Source: Bradyrhizobium commune
GTDB taxonomy: Bacteria > Pseudomonadota > Alphaproteobacteria > Rhizobiales > Xanthobacteraceae
DNA: 64,000 bases
Direction: 5' to 3'
Assembly (NCBI RefSeq): GCF_015624505.1
Contig: NZ_CP061379.1
Coordinates: forward strand, 372,001 to 436,000
Every line of letters begins with the position of its first letter. The first letter of the stretch is position 1. Positions 30,594-43,395 of this stretch are shown in pieces. Under the pieces are notes generated by a model. The model saw only the letters and a program-made list of their open reading frames with translations, searched no databases and had not been told where the DNA came from. The translations under genes were made by a program, and so were the position numbers.

Positions 30594-31994
30594 ATGGCTA
30601 CCTACGATCTCGTCGTCATCGGCACCGGACCGGGCGGTTATGTCTGCGCGGTGCGCGCCAGCCAGCTCGGCATGAAAGTCGCCGTGGTTGAAAAGAACGC
30701 AACCCTCGGCGGCACCTGTCTCAATGTCGGCTGCATGCCGTCGAAGGCGCTGCTGCACGCCTCCGAAATGTTCGAGGAAGCCGCGCATTCCTTCGCCAAG
30801 ATGGGCGTCAGCGTCTCTGCGCCGAAGCTCGAATTGCCGGCGATGATGAACTTCAAGCAGCAGGGCATCGACGGCAACGTCAAGGGCGTCGAGTTCCTGA
30901 TGAAGAAGAACAAGGTTGACGTGCTCAAGGGCACCGGCAAGATCCTCGGCACCGGCAAGGTCGAAGTCTCCGCCGACGGCAAGTCGCAGGTCATCGAGAC
31001 CAAGAACGTCGTGATTGCCACCGGCTCGGACATCGCGCGTCTCAGGGGCATCGAGATCGACGAGAAGCGCATCGTGTCCTCGACCGGCGCGCTGTCGCTG
31101 GACAAGGTCCCCGGCAAGCTGCTGATCGTCGGCGCCGGCGTGATCGGCCTCGAGCTCGGCTCGGTGTGGAAGCGGCTCGGTGCCGACGTCGTCGTCGTCG
31201 AATTTTTGGATCGTATCCTGCCCGGCATGGACGGCGAAATTGCAAAACAATTCCAGCGCATCCTCGAGAAGCAGGGCTTTGCGTTCAAGCTCGGGGCCAA
31301 GGTCACTGCGGTCGACACGTCAGGCAAGACGCTGAAGGCGACCATCGAGCCCGCCGCCGGCGGCGCCGCCGAGACGCTGGAAGCCGACGTCGTGCTCGTC
31401 TGCATCGGCCGCGTGCCCTACACCGATGGCCTCGGGCTGAAGGAAGCCGGCGTTGCGCTCGATCCGCGCGGTCGCGTGCAGATCGATCCGCATTTCGCCA
31501 CCAGCCTGAAGGGCGTCTACGCCATCGGCGACGTCGTCGCCGGCCCGATGCTCGCGCACAAGGCCGAGGATGAAGGCGTGGCCGTTGCGGAGATCATCGC
31601 CGGGCAGGCCGGCCATGTGAACTACGATGTTATCCCAGGCGTCGTGTATTCCACCCCGGAAGTGTCCTCGGTCGGCAAGACCGAGGAAGAGCTGAAGCAG
31701 GCCGGTGTCGCTTATACCGTCGGGAAGTTTCCCTTTACCGCCAACGGCCGCTCCAAGGTCAATCAGACCACTGACGGCTTTGTGAAGATTCTCGCAGATG
31801 CGAAGACCGATCGCGTGCTCGGCGTGCACATTATCGGCATCGAAGCCGGCGAAATGATCCATGAAGCCTGCGTCTTGATGGAATTTGGCGGCAGCGCGGA
31901 AGATCTCGCCCGCACGTGCCATGCGCATCCGACCCGGTCTGAGGCCATCAAGGAAGCCGCGCTTGCAGTCGGCAAGCGGGCCATCCATATGTAG
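30594..31994 (+). CDS. lpdA: Dihydrolipoyl dehydrogenase (E3)
   Basis: Lpd reoxidises the dihydrolipoyl group of 2-oxo-acid dehydrogenase complexes with NAD. The 466-aa flavoprotein has the FAD-binding [13 protein letters not shown] (10-22). The redox disulfide C42/C47 is in [13 protein letters not shown], a second Rossmann motif is in [12 protein letters not shown] and the C-terminal catalytic pair H445/E450 is in HAHPTRSE. Its position after sucAB fits service of the 2-oxoglutarate dehydrogenase complex; it may also serve pyruvate dehydrogenase if no other E3 exists. All motifs are intact. Confidence 0.97.
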   Translation: MATYDLVVIGTGPGGYVCAVRASQLGMKVAVVEKNATLGGTCLNVGCMPSKALLHASEMFEEAAHSFAKMGVSVSAPKLELPAMMNFKQQGIDGNVKGVEFLMKKNKVDVLKGTGKILGTGKVEVSADGKSQVIETKNVVIATGSDIARLRGIEIDEKRIVSSTGALSLDKVPGKLLIVGAGVIGLELGSVWKRLGADVVVVEFLDRILPGMDGEIAKQFQRILEKQGFAFKLGAKVTAVDTSGKTLKATIEPAAGGAAETLEADVVLVCIGRVPYTDGLGLKEAGVALDPRGRVQIDPHFATSLKGVYAIGDVVAGPMLAHKAEDEGVAVAEIIAGQAGHVNYDVIPGVVYSTPEVSSVGKTEEELKQAGVAYTVGKFPFTANGRSKVNQTTDGFVKILADAKTDRVLGVHIIGIEAGEMIHEACVLMEFGGSAEDLARTCHAHPTRSEAIKEAALAVGKRAIHM

Positions 31995-32028
31995 GCAACG
32001 CCCAGAGCCGAATCGGGCGGGACATCAC

Positions 32029-32559
32029 ATGCTGCGCCGCCTTCTTCAACCGGTCTGGGTCCTGCTGGCGATCATCTTCCTGATCGAAGCCTGGCTGTGG
32101 GACCATCTCGAACCGATCGTCGCGCGGGTTGTCGCACTGATCCCGCTCGCCCGCCTGAAGCAATGGCTGGCCGATCGTGTCGATGCGCTGTCGCCGGCGA
32201 TGACGCTGATCGTGTTCGCCGTTCCGATCCTGCCGTTGTTTCCGCTCAAGCTGATCGGCCTGTGGCTGCTCACCCACGAATACTGGCTGACCGGCGTATC
32301 CACGTTCCTGTTCGCGAAACTGCTCGGCGTCGGCGTCACCGCCTTCCTGTTCGACGTCACGCGCGACAAGCTCTTGGAGATGCACTGGTTCGAGCGGATC
32401 TACGAGCTGGTCTTGAGGTTGCGCGCCAGGGCCACCGAGCTCGTCGACCCGATCAAGCAGCGCATCAAGGAGTTCATCAGCGGTAACGGCGAAGGCTGGT
32501 CCGCCCGCACGCTCCGCCTGATCCAGCGTTTTCGTAAGAGCGTGCACGAGGCGCGCTGA
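32029..32559 (+). CDS. Hypothetical inner-membrane protein
   Basis: The 176-aa product from ATG 32029, 34 bases after lpdA, has hydrophobic segments at about 1-20, 55-80 and 90-112. These are followed by a long amphipathic C-terminal region rich in Arg, Lys and Glu. The opening MLRRLLQPVWVLLAIIFLIEAWLW is membrane-targeting. I do not recognise a named family. Similar proteins follow lpd in related rhizobia as far as I recall, but no function is known. Close spacing suggests co-transcription with lpdA. Confidence 0.7.
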   Translation: MLRRLLQPVWVLLAIIFLIEAWLWDHLEPIVARVVALIPLARLKQWLADRVDALSPAMTLIVFAVPILPLFPLKLIGLWLLTHEYWLTGVSTFLFAKLLGVGVTAFLFDVTRDKLLEMHWFERIYELVLRLRARATELVDPIKQRIKEFISGNGEGWSARTLRLIQRFRKSVHEAR

Positions 32560-32576
32560 GCCGCCAAACTCTCAGG

Positions 32577-32706
32577 CGTCGTCCCGGCGAAGGCCCGGAC
32601 CCATAACCCCAGGGAGAAGTTTGGCGAAGACTCGGAGTTAGGTACTCCTGCCTACTGCAATCGACAGATCACGCGGTATGGGTCCCGGCCTTCGCCGGGA
32701 CGACGA
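32577..32706. repeat. Palindromic intergenic repeat (GTCGTCCCGGCGAAGG family)
   Basis: GCGTCGTCCCGGCGAAGGCC at the left end is mirrored by GGCCTTCGCCGGGACGACG at the right end, with inner GGACCCATA/TATGGGTCC arms. It separates the convergent membrane-protein and DUF4337 genes. A second copy runs off the window edge at 63948. Confidence 0.85.
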
Positions 32707-32721
32707 CGAAGGTACATCGTC

Positions 32722-33315
32722 TCACCCGTGCAAATGCAGCAGATGCGGCGCCCAGGCGCCAAGCATGGTCATGCCAAGTCCGGCGAGCGTCAAGAGGCCG
32801 GCGATCCAGGCGAGCGGCAGCATGCCGGTGATGATGGTGGCCGACGCCAGCACGATGCCGATCTGGAAGGCGGCTGACGCCAGCTCGAAGTGGTGGTATT
32901 TCGCGGTCGCCTCGTCGCGTTCGTGTTCGGCGTGCTTGGCCTTCTCTGCGAGCTGCTCGGTGCCTTCGCCGGTCTCGGGCTCGGAGCGGTAGCGCGCCGC
33001 GGTCTTCTGCCAATCGTCGATCTGCTTCTGCACCGCGGCCTTGATGGCGTCGTCGCTCGTAGAGCCCAGCGTCAGCTTGCCCTGTTCGGCCGCGGTCTGC
33101 ACCACGGTGCGGCGGATGCTCTTGGCCTGGAAGAAGGCCCAGAGGTTGGAGGCCTCGACGTTCTTGCTGATCGATTCGGTCTGGGCGCCCTTGCCGAGCG
33201 TCTCCGAGATCGCCAGGAACAGCGCCAGCACGGCGATCAGAAGGGCGATCTTCCTGTTCTCGCCGGATGCGTGCTCGGCATGCTCGGCGTGCTCCATGCT
33301 TTCGTGTGCGCTCAT
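32722..33315 (-). CDS. DUF4337 membrane protein
   Basis: From ATG 33315, which has a strong AGGAGGG site, the 197-aa product opens with a His/Glu-rich stretch (HEHAEHAEHASGENRK type). One membrane helix follows (about 23-40), then a charged helical region (about 55-145) with heptad-like Glu/Lys/Ala content, and two C-terminal helices (about 150-190). This is the DUF4337 pattern. No function is established. The His-rich N-terminus could bind metal, which is speculation. It precedes a palindromic repeat and is co-oriented with xerC upstream. Confidence 0.8.
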   Translation of the reverse strand: MSAHESMEHAEHAEHASGENRKIALLIAVLALFLAISETLGKGAQTESISKNVEASNLWAFFQAKSIRRTVVQTAAEQGKLTLGSTSDDAIKAAVQKQIDDWQKTAARYRSEPETGEGTEQLAEKAKHAEHERDEATAKYHHFELASAAFQIGIVLASATIITGMLPLAWIAGLLTLAGLGMTMLGAWAPHLLHLHG

Positions 33316-33397
33316 ATGTCCCTCCTGCCTCGGTTCCCCACGAATGACCGAACCGCGCGGCCTGCGCAAGAGGCAAGGACGTTATGACGTCGGTGTG

Positions 33398-34363
33398 TCA
33401 GCGCCGTGGATGGGCGCTCGCATACACTTCCAGCAATCGTTCAGAATCGATGCCGGTATAGATTTGCGTGGTCGAGAGCGAGGAATGGCCGAGCAATTCC
33501 TGGATCGCGCGCAGATCGCCGCCGCGCGACAAGAGATGCGTGGCAAAGGAATGCCGCAGCGCGTGCGGCGTGGCGCTGTCGGGCAGGCCAAGCGCGCCGC
33601 GCAGCCGCTCCATTGCGAGCTGGATGATGCGCGGGCTCAACGGCCCGCCGCGCGCGCCGACGAAGATCGGCCCCTCCGGGGGCAGCGCATGCGGGCACAT
33701 CGAGACATATTCGTCGACGAGCGCCAGCACGTTTTTCAGCACCGGCACCATGCGCGTCTTGTTGCCCTTGCCGGTGACGACGAGCACGTCGCCTTCGCCT
33801 GCTTTCGGCACCTCGCGGCGCTTCAACCCCAATGCTTCGGAGATGCGCAGGCCGGAGCCATACAGCAGCGCCATCACCGCGGCGTCGCGCACCAGGATCC
33901 AGGTCTCGCGTTCCTCGCCGGCGCGCTCGTCGGCATCGGCCAGGCGTTTTGCCGATGCCATCGGCAGCGGCTTTGGCAGGGTCTTTGCCACCTTCGGCGC
34001 GCGGATCGCCGACAACGCGCCGACTTTGCCCTTGCCCTCGCGCTCCAGGAAGCGGCCGAACGAGCGCAGGCCCGCCAGCGCCCGCATCAGCGAACGGCCG
34101 GCAATGTCGTCGGCCCGGCGCATCGCCATGAAGGCGCGGATGTCGGTGGCTTCCAGTGCGGCAAAACGCGCGAGCGTCACCCGCTCGCCCCAATGGGCGC
34201 AGAGGAAATCCAGGCATTGCCTGAGATCACGGCCATAGGCCTCCAGCGTCTTCGGCGACAGCCGCCGCTCGGCGCCGAGATGCGACAGCCAGCGCGCCAT
34301 CTCCTGCGCGATCGAGGGATCGGCGCTGGCGAGCTCGATCTGTGGGGCGGCCGCTTTGCTCAT
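33398..34363 (-). CDS. xerC: Tyrosine recombinase XerC
   Basis: XerC with XerD resolves chromosome dimers at dif. The 321-aa protein has an N-terminal SAM-like core-binding domain (about 15-110) and a catalytic domain with R173 (GSGLRISEAL), H267 and R270 (HALRHSF), H293 (LLGHSSLSTTQ) and the nucleophile Y302 (QIYTGI). All five are present. Its position next to priA, with no flanking repeats or tRNA, argues for a chromosomal Xer protein rather than a mobile-element integrase. Assignment as XerC rather than XerD rests on similarity and priA linkage and is less certain. Confidence 0.88.
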   Translation of the reverse strand: MSKAAAPQIELASADPSIAQEMARWLSHLGAERRLSPKTLEAYGRDLRQCLDFLCAHWGERVTLARFAALEATDIRAFMAMRRADDIAGRSLMRALAGLRSFGRFLEREGKGKVGALSAIRAPKVAKTLPKPLPMASAKRLADADERAGEERETWILVRDAAVMALLYGSGLRISEALGLKRREVPKAGEGDVLVVTGKGNKTRMVPVLKNVLALVDEYVSMCPHALPPEGPIFVGARGGPLSPRIIQLAMERLRGALGLPDSATPHALRHSFATHLLSRGGDLRAIQELLGHSSLSTTQIYTGIDSERLLEVYASAHPRR

Positions 34364-34475
34364 GCGCTCTGGACGTGGTGATTCCGCACAGTATATCGCA
34401 TCACACTCGTTTATCGTTCGCTAAGGTCGCCTGGTGCGGCTAGCCTTGAAGCCCGGGTTCCGATTCTCTCTTCCC

Positions 34476-36686
34476 ATGGACCATTCGCCGCGCAGCACGA
34501 CCGCCCCCACCGACGCGACCCGCATGGTCGACGTGCTGGTGCCGGTCGCGCTCGACCAGACCTATTCCTACAAGGTGCCGCGCGGCATGGAGCTGAAGGC
34601 CGGCGACCTCATCGGCGTGCCGCTCGGTCCGCGCGAGGTGCTGGCCGTGGTCTGGGCGGAGAACGCCAATCCCGATCCGCGCCTGCACAACCGCCTCAAG
34701 GAGGTAGCCGAGAAGCTCGATCTCTCGCCCCTCAAGGGCGAGCTGCGCGCGGTGGTCGATTGGGTCGCCAACTACACGCTGAGCCCGCGCGGCATGGTGC
34801 TGCGCATGTGCTTGCGGATGGGCGAGAACCTCGGCCCCGAGCGGGTGCGCGCCGGCGTGCGCCTGGTCGGCGATCCCCCGCGGCGGCTGACGCCGGCGCG
34901 GCAGCGCGTGATCGAGGTGCTGTCGGACCGGCTGCTGCACGGCAAGTCCGAAGCGGCGAAGGAAGCCGGCGTCTCGGCCGGCGTGATCGACGGCCTCGTC
35001 GACGAAGGCACGCTGACGGTCGAGCCGATGCCGCCGCCGCCCCCGCCGCCGGCGCCCGATCCGGAGTTCGGCCGGCCGGATTTTTCGCCGCTGCAGCGGG
35101 CCGGCGTCGATGCGATGCGCGCGCTCGCGGCCAACGGCACGTTTCATGTCGCGCTGCTCGACGGCGTCACCGGCTCGGGCAAGACCGAGGTCTATTTCGA
35201 AGCCGTCGCAGAGACGATCCGCCGCGGCAAGCAGACACTGATCCTGATGCCGGAGATCGCGCTGACCGGCCAGTTCCTCGACCGCTTCGCGCAGCGTTTT
35301 GGCGTGCGACCGATCGAATGGCACTCCGAGCTGACGCCGCGCACCCGCGCGCGCAATTGGGCCGCGATCTCCGAAGGCTCAGCGCCAGTCGTGGTCGGCG
35401 CGCGTTCGGCGCTGTTTCTGCCCTACGCCAATCTCGGGCTCATCGTCGTCGATGAAGAGCACGACCAAGCCTACAAGCAGGACGACGGCGTGCATTATCA
35501 CGCCCGCGACATGGCGGTGGTGCGCGCGCATATCGCAAAGATCCCGATCGTGCTGGCCTCTGCGACGCCGTCGGTCGAGTCCGAGGTCAACGCGCGCAAG
35601 AACCGCTATCAGCGCATCGCGCTGCCATCGCGCTTCGGCGGCCAGCACATGCCGCATATCGAGGCGATCGATCTGCGCCGCGAGCCGCCCGCGCGCGGCC
35701 GTTTCATCTCGCCGCGGCTTGCGGGCGAAATCAAAACCGCGATCGAGCGGCGCGAGCAGGCGCTGCTGTTCCTCAATCGCCGCGGCTATGCGCCGCTGAC
35801 CTTGTGCCGTGCTTGCGGCCATCGCTTCGCCTGCACCATCTGCGATGCCTGGCTGGTCGATCATCGTTTTCGCCAGCGGCTGGTCTGTCATCATTGCGGC
35901 TTCTCGATGCCGCGCCCACCGACTTGCCCGCACTGCGCGGCGGAGGAATCGCTGGTTGCGGTCGGTCCGGGCGTCGAGCGCTTGCAGGAGGAGGCGGCCG
36001 CATTATTCCCGGAAGCGCGCACCATGGTGCTGTCGAGCGATCTCATCACCTCGATCGAGACCATGCGCAGCGAACTTGCCGAGATCGCGGAGGGCCGCGT
36101 CGACATCATCATCGGCACGCAGCTCGTCGCCAAGGGCCATAATTTTCCGCGGCTGAATCTCGTCGGCGTGGTCGATGCGGATCTCGGCCTCTCCAACGGC
36201 GATCCGCGCGCGGCGGAACGCACCTGGCAATTGCTCAACCAGGTGATCGGCCGTGCCGGCCGCGAGCAGGGCCGCGGCGTCGGCTATCTCCAGACCCATC
36301 AGCCCGATCATCCCGTGATGAAGGCGCTGATCGCCTGCGATCGCGAGGCCTTCTACGACAGCGAGATCGACCTGCGCGAGCGCACGCTCTATCCGCCGTT
36401 CGGCCGGCTCGCGAGCCTGATCATTTCCGCCGGCGACCGTCCGAGCGCGGAAGGTTTTGGCCGCAAGCTGGTTGCGCTCGCGCCGCGCGACGAGCGCGTG
36501 GTGGTGCTCGGGCCGGCGGAAGCGCCGCTCGCCGTGATCAAGGGCCGCTACCGCTTCCGCATCCTGGTGAAGTCGGCGCGCGGTTTTGACCTGTCGGATT
36601 ATCTGCGCAACTGGCTCGCCGTGTGTCCGAAGCCGAAGGGCAACCAGAAGCTCGAGGTCGACGTCGATCCGCAGAGCTTTTTGTAG
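34476..36686 (+). CDS. priA: Primosomal protein N' (replication restart helicase PriA)
   Basis: PriA reloads the replisome at stalled forks. From ATG 34476 it is 736 aa. It has an N-terminal 3'-DNA-binding domain, a winged-helix segment, helicase Walker A GVTGSGKTE (230-238), motif II DEEHD, and a zinc-binding insert of eight cysteines from C444 on (CRACGHRFACTIC...CHHCGFS...CPHC). Motif VI is IGRAGREQG. The longer frame opening at GTG 34434 has no family match. It is divergent from xerC with a short intergenic gap. The protein looks complete. Confidence 0.95.
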   Translation: MDHSPRSTTAPTDATRMVDVLVPVALDQTYSYKVPRGMELKAGDLIGVPLGPREVLAVVWAENANPDPRLHNRLKEVAEKLDLSPLKGELRAVVDWVANYTLSPRGMVLRMCLRMGENLGPERVRAGVRLVGDPPRRLTPARQRVIEVLSDRLLHGKSEAAKEAGVSAGVIDGLVDEGTLTVEPMPPPPPPPAPDPEFGRPDFSPLQRAGVDAMRALAANGTFHVALLDGVTGSGKTEVYFEAVAETIRRGKQTLILMPEIALTGQFLDRFAQRFGVRPIEWHSELTPRTRARNWAAISEGSAPVVVGARSALFLPYANLGLIVVDEEHDQAYKQDDGVHYHARDMAVVRAHIAKIPIVLASATPSVESEVNARKNRYQRIALPSRFGGQHMPHIEAIDLRREPPARGRFISPRLAGEIKTAIERREQALLFLNRRGYAPLTLCRACGHRFACTICDAWLVDHRFRQRLVCHHCGFSMPRPPTCPHCAAEESLVAVGPGVERLQEEAAALFPEARTMVLSSDLITSIETMRSELAEIAEGRVDIIIGTQLVAKGHNFPRLNLVGVVDADLGLSNGDPRAAERTWQLLNQVIGRAGREQGRGVGYLQTHQPDHPVMKALIACDREAFYDSEIDLRERTLYPPFGRLASLIISAGDRPSAEGFGRKLVALAPRDERVVVLGPAEAPLAVIKGRYRFRILVKSARGFDLSDYLRNWLAVCPKPKGNQKLEVDVDPQSFL

Positions 36687-36706
36687 AGGCTGGCGCACAC
36701 TCTCTC

Positions 36707-36800
36707 CACGTCATTGCGAGGAGCCCTTGCGACGAAGCAATCCAGAATCCCTCCGCGGAAAGAGTCTGGATTGCTTCGCTTCGCTCGCAATGACGCGTGG
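36707..36800. repeat. Intact palindromic repeat (CGTCATTGCGAG family)
   Basis: CCACGTCATTGCGAGGA...AAGCAATCCAGA and TCTGGATTGCTTCGCTTCGCTCGCAATGACGCGTGG are nested inverted arms. This is the undisturbed form of the element that is split by the IS at 12241-13508. Confidence 0.85.
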
Positions 36801-36843
36801 AGGGAGTGCGCGCGTCTATCCTCGTCGTGCCCGGAATGACGAA

Positions 36844-36873
36844 AGCCCGCCGTCCCCCCAAGGACAGCGGGCT
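36844..36873 (-). terminator. Hairpin terminator after rlpA
   Basis: AGCCCGCCGTCC (36844-36855) pairs with GGACAGCGGGCT (36862-36873) apart from one mismatch or wobble. On the minus strand it is followed by TTTCG. It lies about 85 bases after the rlpA stop. Confidence 0.7.
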
Positions 36874-36956
36874 TATCTCACGCGCGCATCAAACTGCTCA
36901 CGCCCTGCGGACGATGATCAAAACTGCGCTGGTGAGGTGAGGCGCTGTTCGCGCCG

Positions 36957-37451
36957 TTAGGACACGACTTCCGCGGTGACGCGGCCGACGCCGGCACCGG
37001 TGAGGCCGATGGCGCGGGCAGCGCCCGTGGAGAGGTCGAGCACACGGCCGCGCACGAACGGGCCGCGGTCATTGATGGTGACGATGACGCTCTGGCCGCC
37101 ATGGGTGACGCGGAGCTTGGTGCCGAACGGCAGCGAACGGTGCGCTGCCGTCATGGCGTTCTGGTTGAAGCGCTGGCCCGAGGCGGTCTTCGAGCCGGAC
37201 TCGTTGCCGTAATAGGAGGCCATGCCGGAGAAGCTGTGGCCGGTGCCCGAGGACGGCGTCATGGCCGCATTGGCGTTGCGCCAATCCGAGCCGGAATTGG
37301 AGGCGTCCTGGTCGTGGTGGTGGTGATAGCGGTGATGCCTGGATTTGGCGGAAGCTTCGGTGGCAGTTCCACCGACGAGGAGAGTTGCAGCGACGAAAGC
37401 GATCGCCGTACGCGGCCGGGTCACAGAGCCCAGCGTCTTCAAAGACAGCAT
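36957..37451 (-). CDS. rlpA: Septal ring lytic transglycosylase RlpA-family protein
   Basis: The 164-aa product has an N-terminal signal peptide (about 1-35, ending TEASAKS), a short His-rich linker (RHHRYHHHHDQD) and a double-psi beta-barrel domain (about 72-160). That domain contains GMASYYGNESGSKTASGQRFNQ, the RlpA signature, and VTINDRGPF near its centre. There is no C-terminal SPOR domain, so it is the short form. RlpA proteins act on denuded glycan strands at the septum. Activity here is inferred from the family. The gene faces a terminator downstream and an AT-rich promoter region upstream. Confidence 0.9.
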   Translation of the reverse strand: MLSLKTLGSVTRPRTAIAFVAATLLVGGTATEASAKSRHHRYHHHHDQDASNSGSDWRNANAAMTPSSGTGHSFSGMASYYGNESGSKTASGQRFNQNAMTAAHRSLPFGTKLRVTHGGQSVIVTINDRGPFVRGRVLDLSTGAARAIGLTGAGVGRVTAEVVS

Positions 37452-38110
37452 TTAGTGGTCCCTAAGCTAGTATTGCCACATATGTGGCCAGTGGAGCCCC
37501 CATCAGTTTGTGAGCGGGGTGGCGTTTCCTTTCGCAATGAGGCGTGAATTGGGCAGTATTACCCGTATGTCTCGCATTGAAATATCTTGTGACCTAAGCC
37601 GATAATCAGACGATGTTCCGTAATCTCCCGCTTTAACGAATCATTAACTTATTGATTACTTGCCAATACTGTAAAACGAAGTCATCGCTCCCAGCGTTTA
37701 GAATTGGGTAAGTATTCGGCGGACGGTGCGAGCGACGGCGTGGTCACGGCTCAGCGATCCGTGTTCATGGCCGCTATGCGCTGAGGGCAGGAACGAATAG
37801 GTGACAAATGGGCGAGATGCGGCCGCCAGCCTCGCGACAATTCCGTGGCGTGGCAGGTGATCGTGCGGATCACCGCGAAGGCGTCGCTGAGTGCGACGAA
37901 CTGGCGAGAAACAGCCAGGCCTTTGAGTTGCCGTCATGTTGCACGTGCGCGCCTGCTATGTTAGCAAAGCCGCGATTTTTACGGACCCGGCACGTCCCGT
38001 GCCGGTCGAAAATCGAAGTCCCGCTTGAATTCCAAGGGCTTGGATCGCTAGGCGCCGCTTCGTGGCGACGGTTTTTCCCTTGCGAATTTGACAGCTAAAA
38101 GAGCGCGTCT
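37452..38110. promoter_or_regulatory. Intergenic promoter region between rlpA and the atp operon
   Basis: This 659-bp gap has no convincing gene. It holds an AT-rich stretch (about 37560-37690) that is the best candidate for the rlpA promoter. It also holds a perfect 7-bp palindrome CCGGCAC/GTGCCGG (37987-37993 and 37999-38005) and a small hairpin followed by a T-run (about 38051-38077) in the atpH leader. The last could be an attenuator or simply leader structure. No exact -35/-10 pair could be assigned. Confidence 0.5.
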
Positions 38111-40200
<2,090 letters not shown>

Positions 40201-40206
40201 GAAGGC

Positions 40207-40325
40207 CGTCACGGCTGGGCGAAAGCGCGAAGCGCGTCTTTGCACTTGAAGTCCCGGCCATCCACGCCTTGACCGCGCGGATGACGAAGACGTGGATGCC
40301 CGGGACAGGCCCGGGCATGACGACA
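40207..40325. repeat. Palindromic repeat inside the atp operon (atpA-atpG gap)
   Basis: GTCCCGGCCATCCACG and CGTGGATGCCCGGGAC...GCCCGGGCATGACGAC form inverted arms around a GCGCGGATGAC centre. The same family occurs at 62097-62187 and, in variant form, at other intergenic sites here. It lies entirely in the 176-bp gap between two essential operon genes. Confidence 0.8.
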
Positions 40326-40376
40326 GAAATAGGCTAGCGGTTTGACCGCAAGGGATCGAACCGTCGGGGACGAAGA

Positions 40377-41252
40377 ATGGCGTCACTTAAAGACATGCGC
40401 GTGCGCATCGCCTCGACCAAGGCGACGCAGAAGATCACGAAGGCGATGCAGATGGTCGCGGCGTCCAGATTGCGCCGCGCCCAGCAAGCGGCCGAGGCGG
40501 CGCGGCCCTATGCCGACAAGATGAGCGCGGTGATCTCCAATATCGCCGCCGCCGCCGCGGGCTCACCCGGTGCGCCGGCGCTGCTGGCCGGCACCGGCAG
40601 GGACCAGGTTCACCTGCTGCTGGTCTGCACCGGCGAGCGCGGCCTGTCCGGCGCCTTCAACTCCTCGATCGTGCGTCTGGCCCGCGAGCGCGCCCAGGCG
40701 CTGATGGCGCAAGGCAAGGACGTGAAATTCTTCTGCGTCGGCCGCAAGGGCTACGAGCAGCTCCGCCGTCTTTACGACAAGCAGATCGTCGAGCACCTCG
40801 ACCTGCGCAGCGTTCGCCAACTCGGCTTCGTCAACGCCGAGGACATCGCGAAGAAGGTTCTGGCCCGTTTCGATGCCGGCGAGTTCGACGTCTGCACGCT
40901 GTTCTATGCGCAGTTCAAGTCGGTGATCGCCCAGATCCCCACCGCGCAGCAGATCATTCCGCTGGTCGTGGAAGAAAAAGCGGCGAACGCACCGTCGACG
41001 TCCTACGAGTACGAGCCGGAGGAGGACGAACTCCTCTCCGGCCTGTTGCCGCGAAACATCGCGGTGCAGATCTTCCGCGCGCTGCTGGAAAACAACGCCT
41101 CGTTCTACGGCGCGCAGATGAGCTCGATGGACAACGCCACCCGCAACGCCGGTGAAATGATCCGCAAGCAGACCCAGATCTACAACCGAACCCGTCAAGC
41201 CCAGATCACCAAGGAGCTGATCGAGATCATCTCCGGCGCCGAGGCGGTCTGA
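40377..41252 (+). CDS. atpG: ATP synthase F1 gamma subunit
   Basis: The 291-aa central-shaft subunit opens [36 protein letters not shown], the hallmark N-terminal coiled coil. It ends with [41 protein letters not shown], the C-terminal helix. Conserved [17 protein letters not shown] lies near residue 85. Third gene of the operon, 54 bp before atpD. Confidence 0.97.
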   Translation: MASLKDMRVRIASTKATQKITKAMQMVAASRLRRAQQAAEAARPYADKMSAVISNIAAAAAGSPGAPALLAGTGRDQVHLLLVCTGERGLSGAFNSSIVRLARERAQALMAQGKDVKFFCVGRKGYEQLRRLYDKQIVEHLDLRSVRQLGFVNAEDIAKKVLARFDAGEFDVCTLFYAQFKSVIAQIPTAQQIIPLVVEEKAANAPSTSYEYEPEEDELLSGLLPRNIAVQIFRALLENNASFYGAQMSSMDNATRNAGEMIRKQTQIYNRTRQAQITKELIEIISGAEAV

Positions 41253-43246
<1,994 letters not shown>

Positions 43247-43291
43247 TCCCGCGTCTCGCCGGCCTCTCCGAAAAGCTCAAGTCGTAACCAC

Positions 43292-43329
43292 CCGTCATTC
43301 CGGAGCGCGCGTAGCGCGAGCCCGGAAAC
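43292..43329. repeat. Half copy of the GTCATTCCGG palindromic repeat
   Basis: CCGTCATTCCGGAGCGCGCGTAGCGCGAGCCCGGAAAC corresponds to one arm of the elements at 10575 and 20682. The second arm is absent, so this is a truncated copy after atpC. Confidence 0.7.
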
Positions 43330-43395
43330 TTTGTTGCACCGCGCCGCCGATAGCGGCATTCTGCCGCCGCGAGAGAAGTTCCAGGGCTGGTGCAG

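Noticed and set aside
33398..34363. The tyrosine recombinase as integrase of a mobile element
   Set aside because: It has the size and residues of chromosomal XerC, adjoins priA, and no att-like direct repeats or tRNA flank it.
37808..38098. A 96-codon plus-strand frame upstream of atpH
   Set aside because: It overlaps the likely promoter region, has no ribosome-binding site and no family resemblance.
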